From CAZSNT01 sp964607765 (lineage in GTDB: Bacteria > Verrucomicrobiota > Lentisphaeria > Oligosphaerales > JABHEG01), in NCBI GenBank assembly GCA_964607765.1, contig CAZSNT010000148.1:1-25015 (forward strand): DNA of 25,015 nt, given 5' to 3'. The notes under the pieces are model-generated. The model saw nothing but the letters and a program-made list of their open reading frames with translations. It had not been told where the DNA came from and did not search any database. Of this stretch, positions 1-8,115 are shown in pieces (position 1 is the first letter of the stretch; every line of letters begins with the position of its first letter). The translations under genes were made by a program, and so were the position numbers.

Positions 1-57
1 GCGTTGTGTGATAACCGTTTGCGCTTAGGTTGGACAACGGATTTGCGCCCTACAAGA

Positions 58-95
58 GACATCGAAGGGCATCGAGAGGTCCCGACGGCGTCAGA
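58..95. repeat. Single arm of the 10-bp phased repeat family (copy R1)
   Basis: The + strand carries successive ATCGAAGGGC and ATCGAGAGGT units followed by CCCGACGG, so CGA recurs about every 10 bp. On the minus strand this reads as the TCGNNNCCTN units seen in the other four copies. It lies downstream of the GH50-like gene that ends at 202, and upstream of whatever minus-strand gene lies beyond the left window edge. Only one arm is visible, so this is the weakest copy. Confidence 0.45.
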
Positions 96-201
96 CGTCA
101 GTTGCCCCATCCGCCTCTCTGCTGCAATACATCTATATAATAGCATCTACTCGGCAGCCTTTCGTGTCATCCCGGCAAGAACGGCATGGCTATGCCGGTC
201 C

Positions 202-2361
202 TCAAGGGTGAGATGTCCGTCCCAAAGAAGCCGGTGCTTCCAGACGCATTCTATACATTCGGCCATGGAACTCCCTGGCCGCTTTCACTAACAGAGGGTA
301 GGGATCGTCCGTCACTGTGACGAAGCCGGTGTTGAAGTTCTCGCCGTCCCATGACCGTCCCATGTAGGACTGGTCAGCATACTGGAACCAATGTGCTCCC
401 ACGAAGCAGCTGGTCTTCGCCATGGCTTCCATGTACCGCGTGAATGCCGCCGCGCGGCCTGCCTGCGTGCCAGCGTAGTTCTTACCGTCACGACGCCCGA
501 GGTGCCCGGCATCATCTGCCAGGAAATCGAACTCGCCGATGATCATCGGGAAGTCGTAGCGGGTCGCCATTTCATCGCCCTGACGAACGGTCGGTGTCTT
601 CTCGTACATGTTGAACGAAACGATGTCGCAGTGTTTCGCGGCAGCACGGACCAGGGCGGTTGAGAAAACATGGAAACGCGAGCCCAGATAGAGCACGCCC
701 GGGAGCATTTCACGCACAATCTCGCCGGTGATGCGATAGTAGGCTTCGGCTATCCAGTAGTCATAGCGATCCAGGACCTCTTGAGCATGTTTCTGTTGCA
801 CATCGCTCAGGACCACTGGCTTGTCCAGGTCGGCGGGCGACGCCAACTCCGTGCCGAAGGCCTCGTTGAAGGCTGCCACAGCGGCGAAGTCCTCACGGAT
901 CTTCTCGATCAGCTTGGTCCGGAGAGGAGACTCTCTATCGCTCTCCAGGACACTGGTCGTGACGCGCTTGTGCGTGTCCAGGCCCTGGTACGCCCCATCG
1001 CCGCTGATCCAGTTGATCTCGTTCTCCACGAAGACACCGAGGAAATAGGGATTGTCCTTGTGCTTCACATACTTCCGAAGCATCTTCCTCAGAGCCGGCA
1101 CATAAGCTGGATGAAACGGATCCGGTATCTCTTTGGGGAATGACAGGCCGGCCTTCTCGGATGTCCCGGTCTCAAGCCAGCCGTCGCTGCACCAGACGTG
1201 TGCGGTGAAGGGGAGTTCACTGCGGTCGAGCACTTCATCATGCGCCCAATCGCCGATGGTCGTGAAGCCCCAAGACAGCTGACGGCGGATGGCTACATCC
1301 ACGAAGTTCTTCATGAAGCCCTCGCCGTGTCTGCGTTCCCGGTTCAGGCCGAGGAAGTTCATCGACCCGCCGCGGTAGTTGCGGTGATGCTTGTATTCCG
1401 GGTCTCCTTTCTTCGGCAACCATTCGAAGAAGTGTTCCCGGTTCTTGGTGATCGTGAAGCCGGTCTCGCGAATGCAGTCAAGCCCCGTGGAAAGAAACAG
1501 GTGTCCGGTCGGATCGACAAGCCACCACTTCCCTTCGTGCTTGGTGACATAGAAGCGACCGGTAGCGCGGAGAGTCGGCCCATCCGCCCAACCGCCGTAC
1601 TTGTTGTAGCCCGGAATCCCCGGGTGACGTTCCCAGTCTGCCAGCTCCGCCAGACGACGCTTCTCCAGCTCCGCCTCGTCGTGGAGCTTTCCGGGCCAGT
1701 CCCGATCAAGACGCTGCCCGAAGCGATCGAGCATCGGCTTCTTCTCGTACCTGCGCGTGACCAGCTCGACGCTGTGCAGCCGCATCGTGTGATCGACCTT
1801 GGGGCGTGCGAGGAACATGTGGATCGATTCCACGTTCTTCACATCGGCTTTGTGCGTCCAGGGGCTGAGTCGTCTATGCACTCTCCCATCCCCGTCCTCG
1901 AAAAGCGGCGGCTGTATCGACATGCCGAAGATGTCGGCATTGCTCTGGGACGATAGCGGCATATAGAGGGTCGTCCGCTTCCCGGCCGGCAGCAGGATGG
2001 ACCCGGAGGTCTTGTCCGTCTCAGAAGACCTGACGCTGACAAACAGCTTGAGCGGCTCCGCCCCCATCGGCTCGGCCGTGACAAGCAGATGGGTATGGGC
2101 CGACCAGTCAGGCCCCGCCGCCATGGCGCCGACCGGAACGGTCAGGGACGGCCAATCGGATGCGGCAGAGAAGACCACCTCCAAGGCCTGTCTGTCCGTC
2201 TCGTCCTTCTCCACCAGCGCCAACGTCCTCGCACTGCCCTCGAGGGAGCGAACGAGGTCTGTCTTGGCGAAATCGATGAGCTCAATGCCGAATGCCGGCG
2301 GCAGCATAGTGGCCGCGACAGCGGCAGCGGCAAGAATCCCGCGGCCTCTGTTGGTTCTCAT
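202..2361 (-). CDS. GH50/agarase-like exported glycoside hydrolase
   Basis: Predicted exported hydrolase of 719 aa, probably acting on a galactan-type polysaccharide. The ATG at 2361 is preferred over one nine codons upstream because AGGA lies about 8 nt before it and a signal peptide follows directly (residues 1 to about 25, hydrophobic AAAAVAATMLPP). Residues ~30-210 look like a beta-sandwich accessory domain. From ~260 on there is a TIM-barrel region with the agarase-like GKWWLVDPTGHLFLSTG segment. The likely catalytic pair is acid/base Glu448 in FVENEINW and nucleophile Glu610 in MIIGEFDF. It is the last gene of the sulfatase-fucosidase-SDR-lipoprotein operon. A paralogue with an internal deletion lies at 11195-12897. 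The fold and family are fairly clear, the substrate is not: planctomycetal relatives are often labelled beta-agarase or beta-galactosidase by distant similarity only. Confidence 0.8.
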   Translation of the reverse strand: MRTNRGRGILAAAAVAATMLPPAFGIELIDFAKTDLVRSLEGSARTLALVEKDETDRQALEVVFSAASDWPSLTVPVGAMAAGPDWSAHTHLLVTAEPMGAEPLKLFVSVRSSETDKTSGSILLPAGKRTTLYMPLSSQSNADIFGMSIQPPLFEDGDGRVHRRLSPWTHKADVKNVESIHMFLARPKVDHTMRLHSVELVTRRYEKKPMLDRFGQRLDRDWPGKLHDEAELEKRRLAELADWERHPGIPGYNKYGGWADGPTLRATGRFYVTKHEGKWWLVDPTGHLFLSTGLDCIRETGFTITKNREHFFEWLPKKGDPEYKHHRNYRGGSMNFLGLNRERRHGEGFMKNFVDVAIRRQLSWGFTTIGDWAHDEVLDRSELPFTAHVWCSDGWLETGTSEKAGLSFPKEIPDPFHPAYVPALRKMLRKYVKHKDNPYFLGVFVENEINWISGDGAYQGLDTHKRVTTSVLESDRESPLRTKLIEKIREDFAAVAAFNEAFGTELASPADLDKPVVLSDVQQKHAQEVLDRYDYWIAEAYYRITGEIVREMLPGVLYLGSRFHVFSTALVRAAAKHCDIVSFNMYEKTPTVRQGDEMATRYDFPMIIGEFDFLADDAGHLGRRDGKNYAGTQAGRAAAFTRYMEAMAKTSCFVGAHWFQYADQSYMGRSWDGENFNTGFVTVTDDPYPLLVKAAREFHGRMYRMRLEAPASLGRTSHP

Positions 2362-2503
2362 GAACTTGTCCTTTCTGCTCGGAGGCAAGTCTCAAGTAGC
2401 AAGTTGCGGCCATCCCGTGGCTGGCACCACTTGACACTCATGCCTTGACCATTCGTCAGTTGAGCCTTCTTGACTTTCTGGAGTGGACTCACGGTTCATC
2501 AGT

Positions 2504-5176
2504 TCATCTCCGCTCTCTGGTGATGTCGTCCCAGTAGAATGGCTTGGGAATGCCCGTTCTCAGCGGCGAGATGTCGGCGCGGAAAAAACCGGTGCCGTTG
2601 AAGCAGGACCAGATGATGTTCTCATCGTGGGGGTCCGTGCGGAGTCCGCGGACACGCCCGGGTTGGCCGTGGCGGCGGTTGATCTTGTGCCAGGCTGTTC
2701 CGCCGTCAATCGTGACATAGCAGCCCGGGTTCAGGTTCCCGATCTCTGCGTCCTGCCCGACATTGACCACCATGACGTCCGCGTTGGCCTGGCAGGCATC
2801 GAAGTTCTTCACGTAGGGCATGTCGAACATAAGCGTCCAGCTGCTGCCGCCATCGCGGCTGATGTAGGCGCCGCCGTCTGCGCCACCGCCCTTGGCACTG
2901 CCGCAGGCAATGAGGAGGTCGCCGGTTGCCTTGTGGATCACGATATCGTTCACGCTGCGGATGCCCGAGGGGATGGGGACGGCGTTCCAGTCCGCGCCGC
3001 TGGTCGTGGTCCTGTAGAGCCCACCCGCTGCGCCGGTGTGCGTTTCGTTCAGCGCGGCGTAGATGGTGCGGGGATCGGCCGGGTCCAGGGCCATGTAGAA
3101 CACACTCTTGCCGGCGGGGATGCCGGCCATGGCCATGCGCCAAGTCTTGCCGCCGTCGGTGGATTTGTAGATGCCGTGGCCGTCGAATGTCGGGCCGTTA
3201 CGCAGCCATTGGCCCGGGGCGAAAGACCGCCACTCGGTGAAAGGAACGCAGAAGTAAATGTTGTCCGGGTTCTCATGATTGATCAGCAGAGAATGCTGCC
3301 GTATGATCTCGCTGCTCCCTTTCGGGAATTCGACCGGTGTGGAGAGGGTCTCCCAGGTCTTGCCATTGTCTGCCGAGTAGCGTAGCGCGCCGCGGTTCCC
3401 CTGCCGGAACTGCAGCGTGTAGATCTTGTTCGTGTCGTGGGGATGGACGGCAATCGCAGATACAGACAGCGTGTCATACCGCTCTTTGCTCTGGCCGGTG
3501 AGTTGTTCCACGGCGATGGCGCCCGGATACACCAGATCTCCGTCGTTGGTATTGCGCCAGAGCCCGTGTTCGCCGCTGCCGAACAGGTAAGTCCCCGGCG
3601 TCCGGGTATCTACGCAGAGGGTCTCGCCGGGCAGGTTGCTGTTGCCGCGGCCAACCCAGTGTCCGCTGCCGGGGCCGGTTTCGTCGTCGTCGATCTGCAC
3701 CCAGGTCCTGCCGTGATCGGTTGAACGCATCATCTGCTGGGCGAAGCAGGTGTAGACTTCACCGAGCCGATTGCACTTCACGAAGCGTGGGCCGCTCTGG
3801 GTGTTGTCGAAGGCCCGGTGTTCGTGGTCCACGTGGGCAAGCGTGGCGTTCATGCCCGGCGGCTGGATGGCGCGGGATCGCCAGTACGCCTTGTCCTGCT
3901 CCTCGATCCAGTAGGGGCCTTCACGGGCGGCGGCATACCAGGTCCTGCCGCCGTTCCCGGTCATCCAGATGTTGCCGGGCGGGAAGGAGTAGTCGTGTTT
4001 GAAGTTGTGGACCAGGTAGATGCGGTCCTTGTCGGTGGGATCGACTGCCAGCTCATGGAATTGACTGAAGGTGCGGGCGGGCAGGTTGTACCTGGCGAAG
4101 AACTCATCATGCTTGATGCTCTGATCCATCTCCTGCCACCACAAGACGGCTCGCCTGAACTTGTCCCGGTAGAGCCACGAGGTGACCTGCGTCAGGTCGA
4201 TGGCCAGGTCGCCGGTGAGATTGTCCCACGTATCGCCGCCGTCGCCGCTGCGATACACGCCGCCTGTCGTCACGATGTCCTTGCCGACGATGTCGTAGTG
4301 TGTGATCTCCACGATGGTGAGCAGAAACTCGCCGGTGTCGGCGTTGTAGTAGGAATCCATGTCGCGCGGCTGGTTGTAAGGGAGTCCCTTGCCCGGGACT
4401 TTGCCCCAGTTCGCGCCGCCATCCGTACTTCTGTAGACTCCATGCTGGCAGGCGGCATAGACGATGTTCGGATCGCGCGGGTCGACGATGATGCTGCTGA
4501 AGCTGGCGTCAGCCGGGAACGGCACCGACACCTCGGCCCAGGACTGCCCCCTGTCCCTCGAGACCATGACAAAGCCTGAAGACCAGTTGCCGCGATTGAC
4601 GATGCCGTTCTTGGTGTGGTGGTTACCTTTGATGTTCCAGCTCTGCCCGGCGCCGATGTACCAGTTGCTGTCGTTGCTCGGATCGACCGCGATGACGCTG
4701 TGCATCCTGGAATCGCCGGGCTCGGGATGGGTGTCCACCAGCGCGGACCAGCTGCGGCCGCGGTCGGTTGTGCGCCAGGTCATGTTCTTGCCGATGGCGA
4801 TGCCGAAATCGGGATCCTGATGCGAGAAAGCCATGCCCGTGATGCCGGCCATCTCCTTGCCCGTACCATCCGAGTCGCGGTAGCTCGTCCAGAAATCCCC
4901 GCGGTTCAGCGTCACGTGGCCGTTGCCCATGTCAAGGGTGTTGTACATGGCGTTCGGGTCGCCGTTGTTGATCCACAGGTGTTCGACATACCCCGACATA
5001 CCGGGGCCGAGGTGCTGCCAGAGCACCAGCGGATTCGACTCGACTCGGTTCGTCTGCAGCTTGGCAAAGTAAGGGGACATCGGACGACGGCGCCCACCTC
5101 TGAAGTACGCACACCCCGGAACAGCGGTCAAAGCAGCCATGGCAATCCCCGCGAGCACTATCGTTGTCTGTCTCAT
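2504..5176 (-). CDS. Asp-box (BNR) repeat beta-propeller lipoprotein, sortilin/sialidase-like
   Basis: An 890-aa exported protein. The N-terminus has a basic start, a hydrophobic stretch and Cys22 in AVPGC, so it is probably lipid-anchored, although Pro before Gly-Cys is not a canonical lipobox. At least eleven Asp-box motifs (S/T-x-D-x-G-x-x-W) are spread along the whole length, for example TTDRGRSW, SRDRGQSW, STDGGANW, SGDGGDTW, TGNGGRTW, STDHGRTW, SADNGKTW, STDGGKTW, TTTSGADW, SRDGGSSW and TIDGGTAW. That number points to two stacked propellers of the Vps10/xyloglucanase type. Asp boxes are structural, not catalytic, and I see no sialidase Arg triad, so glycan binding or hydrolysis is only inferred from the neighbours. 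It lies 64 bp after the SDR gene and 142 bp before the GH50-like gene, and looks like part of that operon. Confidence 0.85.
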   Translation of the reverse strand: MRQTTIVLAGIAMAALTAVPGCAYFRGGRRRPMSPYFAKLQTNRVESNPLVLWQHLGPGMSGYVEHLWINNGDPNAMYNTLDMGNGHVTLNRGDFWTSYRDSDGTGKEMAGITGMAFSHQDPDFGIAIGKNMTWRTTDRGRSWSALVDTHPEPGDSRMHSVIAVDPSNDSNWYIGAGQSWNIKGNHHTKNGIVNRGNWSSGFVMVSRDRGQSWAEVSVPFPADASFSSIIVDPRDPNIVYAACQHGVYRSTDGGANWGKVPGKGLPYNQPRDMDSYYNADTGEFLLTIVEITHYDIVGKDIVTTGGVYRSGDGGDTWDNLTGDLAIDLTQVTSWLYRDKFRRAVLWWQEMDQSIKHDEFFARYNLPARTFSQFHELAVDPTDKDRIYLVHNFKHDYSFPPGNIWMTGNGGRTWYAAAREGPYWIEEQDKAYWRSRAIQPPGMNATLAHVDHEHRAFDNTQSGPRFVKCNRLGEVYTCFAQQMMRSTDHGRTWVQIDDDETGPGSGHWVGRGNSNLPGETLCVDTRTPGTYLFGSGEHGLWRNTNDGDLVYPGAIAVEQLTGQSKERYDTLSVSAIAVHPHDTNKIYTLQFRQGNRGALRYSADNGKTWETLSTPVEFPKGSSEIIRQHSLLINHENPDNIYFCVPFTEWRSFAPGQWLRNGPTFDGHGIYKSTDGGKTWRMAMAGIPAGKSVFYMALDPADPRTIYAALNETHTGAAGGLYRTTTSGADWNAVPIPSGIRSVNDIVIHKATGDLLIACGSAKGGGADGGAYISRDGGSSWTLMFDMPYVKNFDACQANADVMVVNVGQDAEIGNLNPGCYVTIDGGTAWHKINRRHGQPGRVRGLRTDPHDENIIWSCFNGTGFFRADISPLRTGIPKPFYWDDITRERR

Positions 5177-5240
5177 GTTCCAACCCCGTCTTGCACGTCG
5201 TCAAGGAGGGAACGCCGGTTCCTGCAGGAATCCTGTGTCA

Positions 5241-6032
5241 TCAGGATACCGTCAACTGCCTTGCGTTCTGTTCGAGGATTCGGTCGATGTCGGTCTCGAT
5301 CTTCGCCAGATTGTCGTGTGCATAGAACACGCGGCCACTGAGTCTATCGAAACGGCCCGATGCCAGTGCCACGGCGACACCGGCCGCGCGTTCGGCCGGA
5401 ATGGAACGGGTCTCGAGAATGTCTGCCAGGTTGCTCCACTGCCGGACCACGGAGCGGGTGATCTTGGCCCGATTGCCGGGGGTGTCCACCAGGCCGGGCG
5501 ACAGGGCAAATGCACTCACGCCGTGGGGTGCCAACTCCAACGCCATGATCTCGGTCAGGCGCATGATTGCCGTCTTGCTCACGGCGTAGGAGGACATGTG
5601 CTTCGAGGCCCGGTTGAAGCCGCCGCCCACAAGGTTGATGATCCGGCCGCTGCCGCGCCGGACCATGGCCGCAGCGACGGCGCGCGACACGTTCTGGAGT
5701 CCCAGCAGATTGACGCTCAGGTCGGCGTTCCATTCATCCTCGGGGATCTCCCAGAACGGCCCGAAACCGGTGTGGATTCCCGCGTTGTTGACAAGGGTGT
5801 CCGGTACACCGATCTGCCTATTGATGCTGCCGACGGCTCGCTGCACCTGGCCGCTGTCGGTCACATCTGCCTCGAAGGTGCGGCATCCCTCCACGGCTAC
5901 CGCATGTCGCGCGATGCAGGCCACGGTCGCTCCGGCCTTGCTGAAGGCTTGAGCAATCGCCAGTCCGATGCCCTTCGTGCCGCCGGTCACGCAGACCACC
6001 TGCCCCTCTGAATTCCGCAGTTCGCTGGTCAT
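5241..6032 (-). CDS. SDR-family NAD(P)-dependent oxidoreductase
   Basis: A 263-aa cytoplasmic short-chain dehydrogenase of classical length with a Rossmann fold. The cofactor motif TGGTKGIG is at residues 16-23, NNAG at 82-85 and the catalytic YAVSK at 149-153 (Tyr149, Lys153). No signal peptide is present. The start at 6032 follows AGGA by 7 nt, and that site overlaps the end of the fucosidase remnant (stop at 6042), so the two were once consecutive operon genes. Related operon enzymes oxidise free sugars such as L-fucose, which would fit release by the lost fucosidase; this is inference. An oddity: the strand before the active site reads NLVGGG where many relatives have a catalytic Ser (NLSGGG-type), so Ser appears replaced by Val135. 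Confidence 0.88.
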   Translation of the reverse strand: MTSELRNSEGQVVCVTGGTKGIGLAIAQAFSKAGATVACIARHAVAVEGCRTFEADVTDSGQVQRAVGSINRQIGVPDTLVNNAGIHTGFGPFWEIPEDEWNADLSVNLLGLQNVSRAVAAAMVRRGSGRIINLVGGGFNRASKHMSSYAVSKTAIMRLTEIMALELAPHGVSAFALSPGLVDTPGNRAKITRSVVRQWSNLADILETRSIPAERAAGVAVALASGRFDRLSGRVFYAHDNLAKIETDIDRILEQNARQLTVS

Positions 6033-6041
6033 AGTCAGGTC

Positions 6042-6190
6042 CTATCTCAGTTCGATTTTGAGCCACTTGCCGATTTGCCGGAAGGTCCGTTCACCTTCCT
6101 CGCAGAACGTGCCATCAGCCATTGGCGGGACGTTCAGCAGCATACGCCCATTCTTGCTGACCATGTCGACCAGGGAATGAACCAGAAGCC
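6042..6190 (-). pseudogene. Alpha-L-fucosidase (GH29) C-terminal remnant
   Basis: About 49 codons ending at the TAG at 6042 encode a typical internal-to-C-terminal stretch of GH29 alpha-L-fucosidases. The segment HSLVDMVSKNGRMLLNVPP matches the family pattern of a (V/I)H(T/S)LVD(I/M)VSKNG helix followed by LLN and an ADGT turn, and it ends in a short IGKWLKI segment. The GH29 catalytic barrel (usually 400 aa or more in total) is absent. On its upstream side this piece joins directly, in a different frame, to a copy of the fucosidase gene start (6191-6238), so it cannot be made as a functional enzyme. It is followed 9 bp later by the SDR gene, which marks the original gene order. Confidence 0.8.
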
Positions 6191-6254
6191 GCGTGCTTCC
6201 TGAGCGACTGCCACGTGGGTGCATAGGTACCGGGGCTCACGGTTCGTTTGTCTC
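6191..6254. repeat. 64-bp direct repeat, copy 1 (sulfatase end plus fucosidase start)
   Basis: This matches 8066-8129 at 62 of 64 positions (differences at 6223 and 6240). Read on the minus strand it holds the last codons of the sulfatase (ETNEP, stop) overlapping the first 16 codons of the fucosidase, whose start is GTG here instead of ATG. The sulfatase similarity stops abruptly at 6254. This copy is therefore a duplicated gene junction stranded downstream of the ATPase gene, not a functional sulfatase end. Confidence 0.9.
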
Positions 6255-6273
6255 CAGTGGAAGACAACTCAGG

Positions 6274-7497
6274 TCACACCAGCCGCGCCAGCACGTCTGA
6301 GGCGCTGGCGACGAGGAGCCTGGCCTGCCCAGACTCGTGCAACTCCCAGACACCGGGGCGAGCACACACCTGGACTGCGAAACGGCAGGGGAGACAGCCA
6401 AGGAACCGAGGCCAATTCCGCGAGGGCTGTACCGCGTTGAGTTTAGCCTCAATGGGCAACCACGGCACGCCGTCGCGCACGATCAGGAAATCGATCTCCT
6501 GTTTCTCTTTGTTGCGCAGATAGAAGAGCTCGAAATCGCCCTCTCCGGTGTCCGTCCACACATGGCATGCTTTGAGGAGATGACAGGCAACAAGGTTCTC
6601 GAAACGTGCGGGCGCGTCACCCACTTCCGCAGGATCCCAGAGGTAGAACTTCCCTTCCTTCTTCAGGCTGCGCTTGACATGGTTGGCGTAGGGCTTGAGC
6701 TCGAAGAGATAGTAGAGCTCCTTCAGATAGCTCAGCCACCGCGTAACGGTACCGTGCCCGACCTCCAGTATATCCCGCAAAGAACTCACCGAAACCGGCG
6801 CACCGACCCGTTCGGGCAACAGGCTGGCCAGCATCTCGACCTGACTGAGCTCGAGCGTCCGGCTCAAGTCGCGCAAATCCTCACGGATCACACGCTCGAT
6901 CCGACTGCGCCGCCAGATCCTGGTCCGCCGCTCGCTCTGCGCAAGGAACGGCTCGGGGAACGGCCCGTGCTGCATCATGCACTCAAAGTGCTCCTGCGCA
7001 GCGTCGCCAGCCCCCGCGTCCCGCGCCGCAAGTGCGGCTATCGCAGCATCCGGCGTCGGGATGTCAGCTGTCAGCAGTTCTCGCACGGAAAACGGATGGA
7101 GTCTGAAGTGGAAATAGCGCCCTACGAGGCTGTCTCCCCCCCGACGGTAGACGTTCAGGCGGGCGCTCCCCGTCACGATGGCGTCGAAGGGATAGGCGGC
7201 CGTGTCATAGACGCCTTTGAGCGAGCGCTTCCACCCCTTGGCTTTGTGGATCTCATCATAGACGACCAGCGGCACGCTCGCCGGTCCCCCTCGCGGCAAC
7301 GTGTCCTTCGGGTCCTTGACCCACTGCCGACGGAAGCTCACGTCGTCCCAGTTCCAGTATGCCCCAATCTCCCGTTCCCCCAGGAGCTTCTTTGCCAGTG
7401 TCGTCTTCCCGCATTGTCTGGGACCGGAGACGAACGCCATCCGGTGATCGGCAAAGCAGAGCTCTTTCAGCGCGGTCTCAATCGATCGTGGCTTCAT
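6274..7497 (-). CDS. AAA ATPase with DUF4143 C-terminal domain
   Basis: A 407-aa cytoplasmic protein. The N-terminal ATPase has Walker A GPRQCGKTT at residues 25-33 and a Walker B strand VPLVVYDEIHK ending near residue 85, followed by a TGSARLNV segment near 108-115. The C-terminal half (~200-400) has the DUF4143 layout with a PD-(D/E)XK-like EIDFLIVRDG...PIEAKL pattern near residues 335-355. The biological role of this widespread, patchily distributed family is unknown. No signal peptide or membrane segment is present. The ATG at 7497 has no strong ribosome-binding site, but two operator-like dyads lie directly upstream. The gene sits in a cassette that interrupts the sulfatase-fucosidase-SDR operon, with duplicated operon sequence on both sides, so it looks acquired. 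It may behave as a selfish or defence-related gene; that is speculation. Confidence 0.85.
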   Translation of the reverse strand: MKPRSIETALKELCFADHRMAFVSGPRQCGKTTLAKKLLGEREIGAYWNWDDVSFRRQWVKDPKDTLPRGGPASVPLVVYDEIHKAKGWKRSLKGVYDTAAYPFDAIVTGSARLNVYRRGGDSLVGRYFHFRLHPFSVRELLTADIPTPDAAIAALAARDAGAGDAAQEHFECMMQHGPFPEPFLAQSERRTRIWRRSRIERVIREDLRDLSRTLELSQVEMLASLLPERVGAPVSVSSLRDILEVGHGTVTRWLSYLKELYYLFELKPYANHVKRSLKKEGKFYLWDPAEVGDAPARFENLVACHLLKACHVWTDTGEGDFELFYLRNKEKQEIDFLIVRDGVPWLPIEAKLNAVQPSRNWPRFLGCLPCRFAVQVCARPGVWELHESGQARLLVASASDVLARLV

Positions 7498-7498
7498 G

Positions 7499-7578
7499 CC
7501 GACTATTTTAACGCCTCATCGAAAACTGGTCAACAATGAACCCCGACCATTTTGACGGCAGCCAAGAAAATGGTCGAC
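7499..7578. promoter_or_regulatory. Two tandem 36-bp operator-like dyads upstream of the ATPase gene
   Basis: Segments 7499-7534 and 7543-7578 are similar and start 44 bp apart. Both begin CCGAC(T/C)ATTTT(A/G)ACG and end with an A-run followed by TGGTC(A/G)AC. The second is a clear inverted repeat: GACCATTTT (7545-7553) pairs with AAAATGGTC (7567-7575). They begin one base upstream of the ATPase start codon, a position suited to autoregulation. No -10/-35 boxes could be assigned with confidence. Confidence 0.5.
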
Positions 7579-7595
7579 TGCCTGCAGGGGTGAGA

Positions 7596-7634
7596 ACGAC
7601 CCCCACGGCCTCGCGCCGTGGGTGAGCGAGATTG
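7596..7634. repeat. 39-bp REP-like direct repeat, copy 1
   Basis: Identical over 39 bp to 7687-7725, 91 bp away. It contains an internal stem CCCACGGC (7602-7609) with GCCGTGGG (7615-7622) around a 5-nt loop, then GTGAGCGAGATTG. The extragenic position and palindromic core resemble REP/BIME units. Confidence 0.85.
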
Positions 7635-7686
7635 GCCGCCGCCGCCGACCGGCATCACCCCTCCCCACCCCGACTGACGACCGCAG

Positions 7687-7725
7687 ACGACCCCCACGGC
7701 CTCGCGCCGTGGGTGAGCGAGATTG
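7687..7725. repeat. 39-bp REP-like direct repeat, copy 2
   Basis: A perfect second copy of 7596-7634, with its internal 8-bp stem at 7693-7700 and 7706-7713. Its right half is shared with the large hairpin at 7712-7766. Confidence 0.85.
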
Positions 7726-7766
7726 ATCCCGTGCGCAGGGCGCGCACGGGATCAATCTCGCTCACC
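7712..7766. repeat. Perfect 25-bp inverted repeat with 5-nt loop
   Basis: 7712-7736 (GGTGAGCGAG...GTGCGC) is the exact reverse complement of 7742-7766, with loop AGGGC. The right arm continues to about 7792 as a degenerate inverted third copy of the 39-bp unit, giving a direct-direct-inverted arrangement. There is no U-tract, so this is not an obvious intrinsic terminator. The rest of 7793-8034 holds no gene I can support, only a possible decayed + strand reading frame described in the findings. Confidence 0.85.
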
Positions 7767-8034
7767 AGCCACGCAAGGTGGGTGGGGTCGCACAGCCACG
7801 TGCAGCGTCCCTTTCTGCCCCTTATCCTAACGCCGCTCCGCATCTGGAGGGCCGAGCTTGTTCTGCAGTTGGCCATCCCATGGGATGACCGGTGACTATC
7901 TCGCCGACGAAGCGACCATCACGTCCAGTTTCTGCGCGAGGCCATCGCGACGGGGCGATCGGCAGCAGAGCGAGAAATCCCGCGTCCTTACGGCAACCAC
8001 TTTCTGATCGACATTCTCGAGGCGGCCAAGCCCA

Positions 8035-8115
8035 CTACTTCATGTTGTGCATCCACTCCGGAGTCGCGTGCTTCCTGAGCGACTGCCACGTGGGTGCGTA
8101 GGTACCGGGGCTCAT
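8035..8115 (-). pseudogene. Alpha-L-fucosidase (GH29) N-terminal remnant
   Basis: Twenty-six codons, starting at ATG 8115 and ending at TAG 8035, begin MSPGTYAPTWQSLRKHATPE and continue WMHNMK. This matches the opening of GH29 enzymes (Y-x-PTW-x-SL, then TPEW, then a KFG(I/V)-type strand), but a stop codon replaces the expected FG. The ATG overlaps the sulfatase stop by 4 bp (ATGA), showing that the intact gene was translationally coupled to the sulfatase. The remaining C-terminal piece is 1.8 kb further on at 6042-6190, beyond the ATPase cassette. Confidence 0.75.

Noticed and set aside
172..198. Terminator after the GH50-like gene (CCGGCA/TGCCGG and GGCAT/ATGCC stems)
   Set aside because: Stems are only 5-6 bp, the outer loop is long and no U-tract follows.
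6337..7539. 400-codon + strand frame opposite the ATPase gene
   Set aside because: Complement of a well-supported Walker A/B ATPase; the + strand product is Pro/Arg-rich with no motif.
7596..7792. CRISPR-like spaced repeats
   Set aside because: Only two identical 39-bp copies plus one degenerate inverted copy, no regular spacers and no cas genes.
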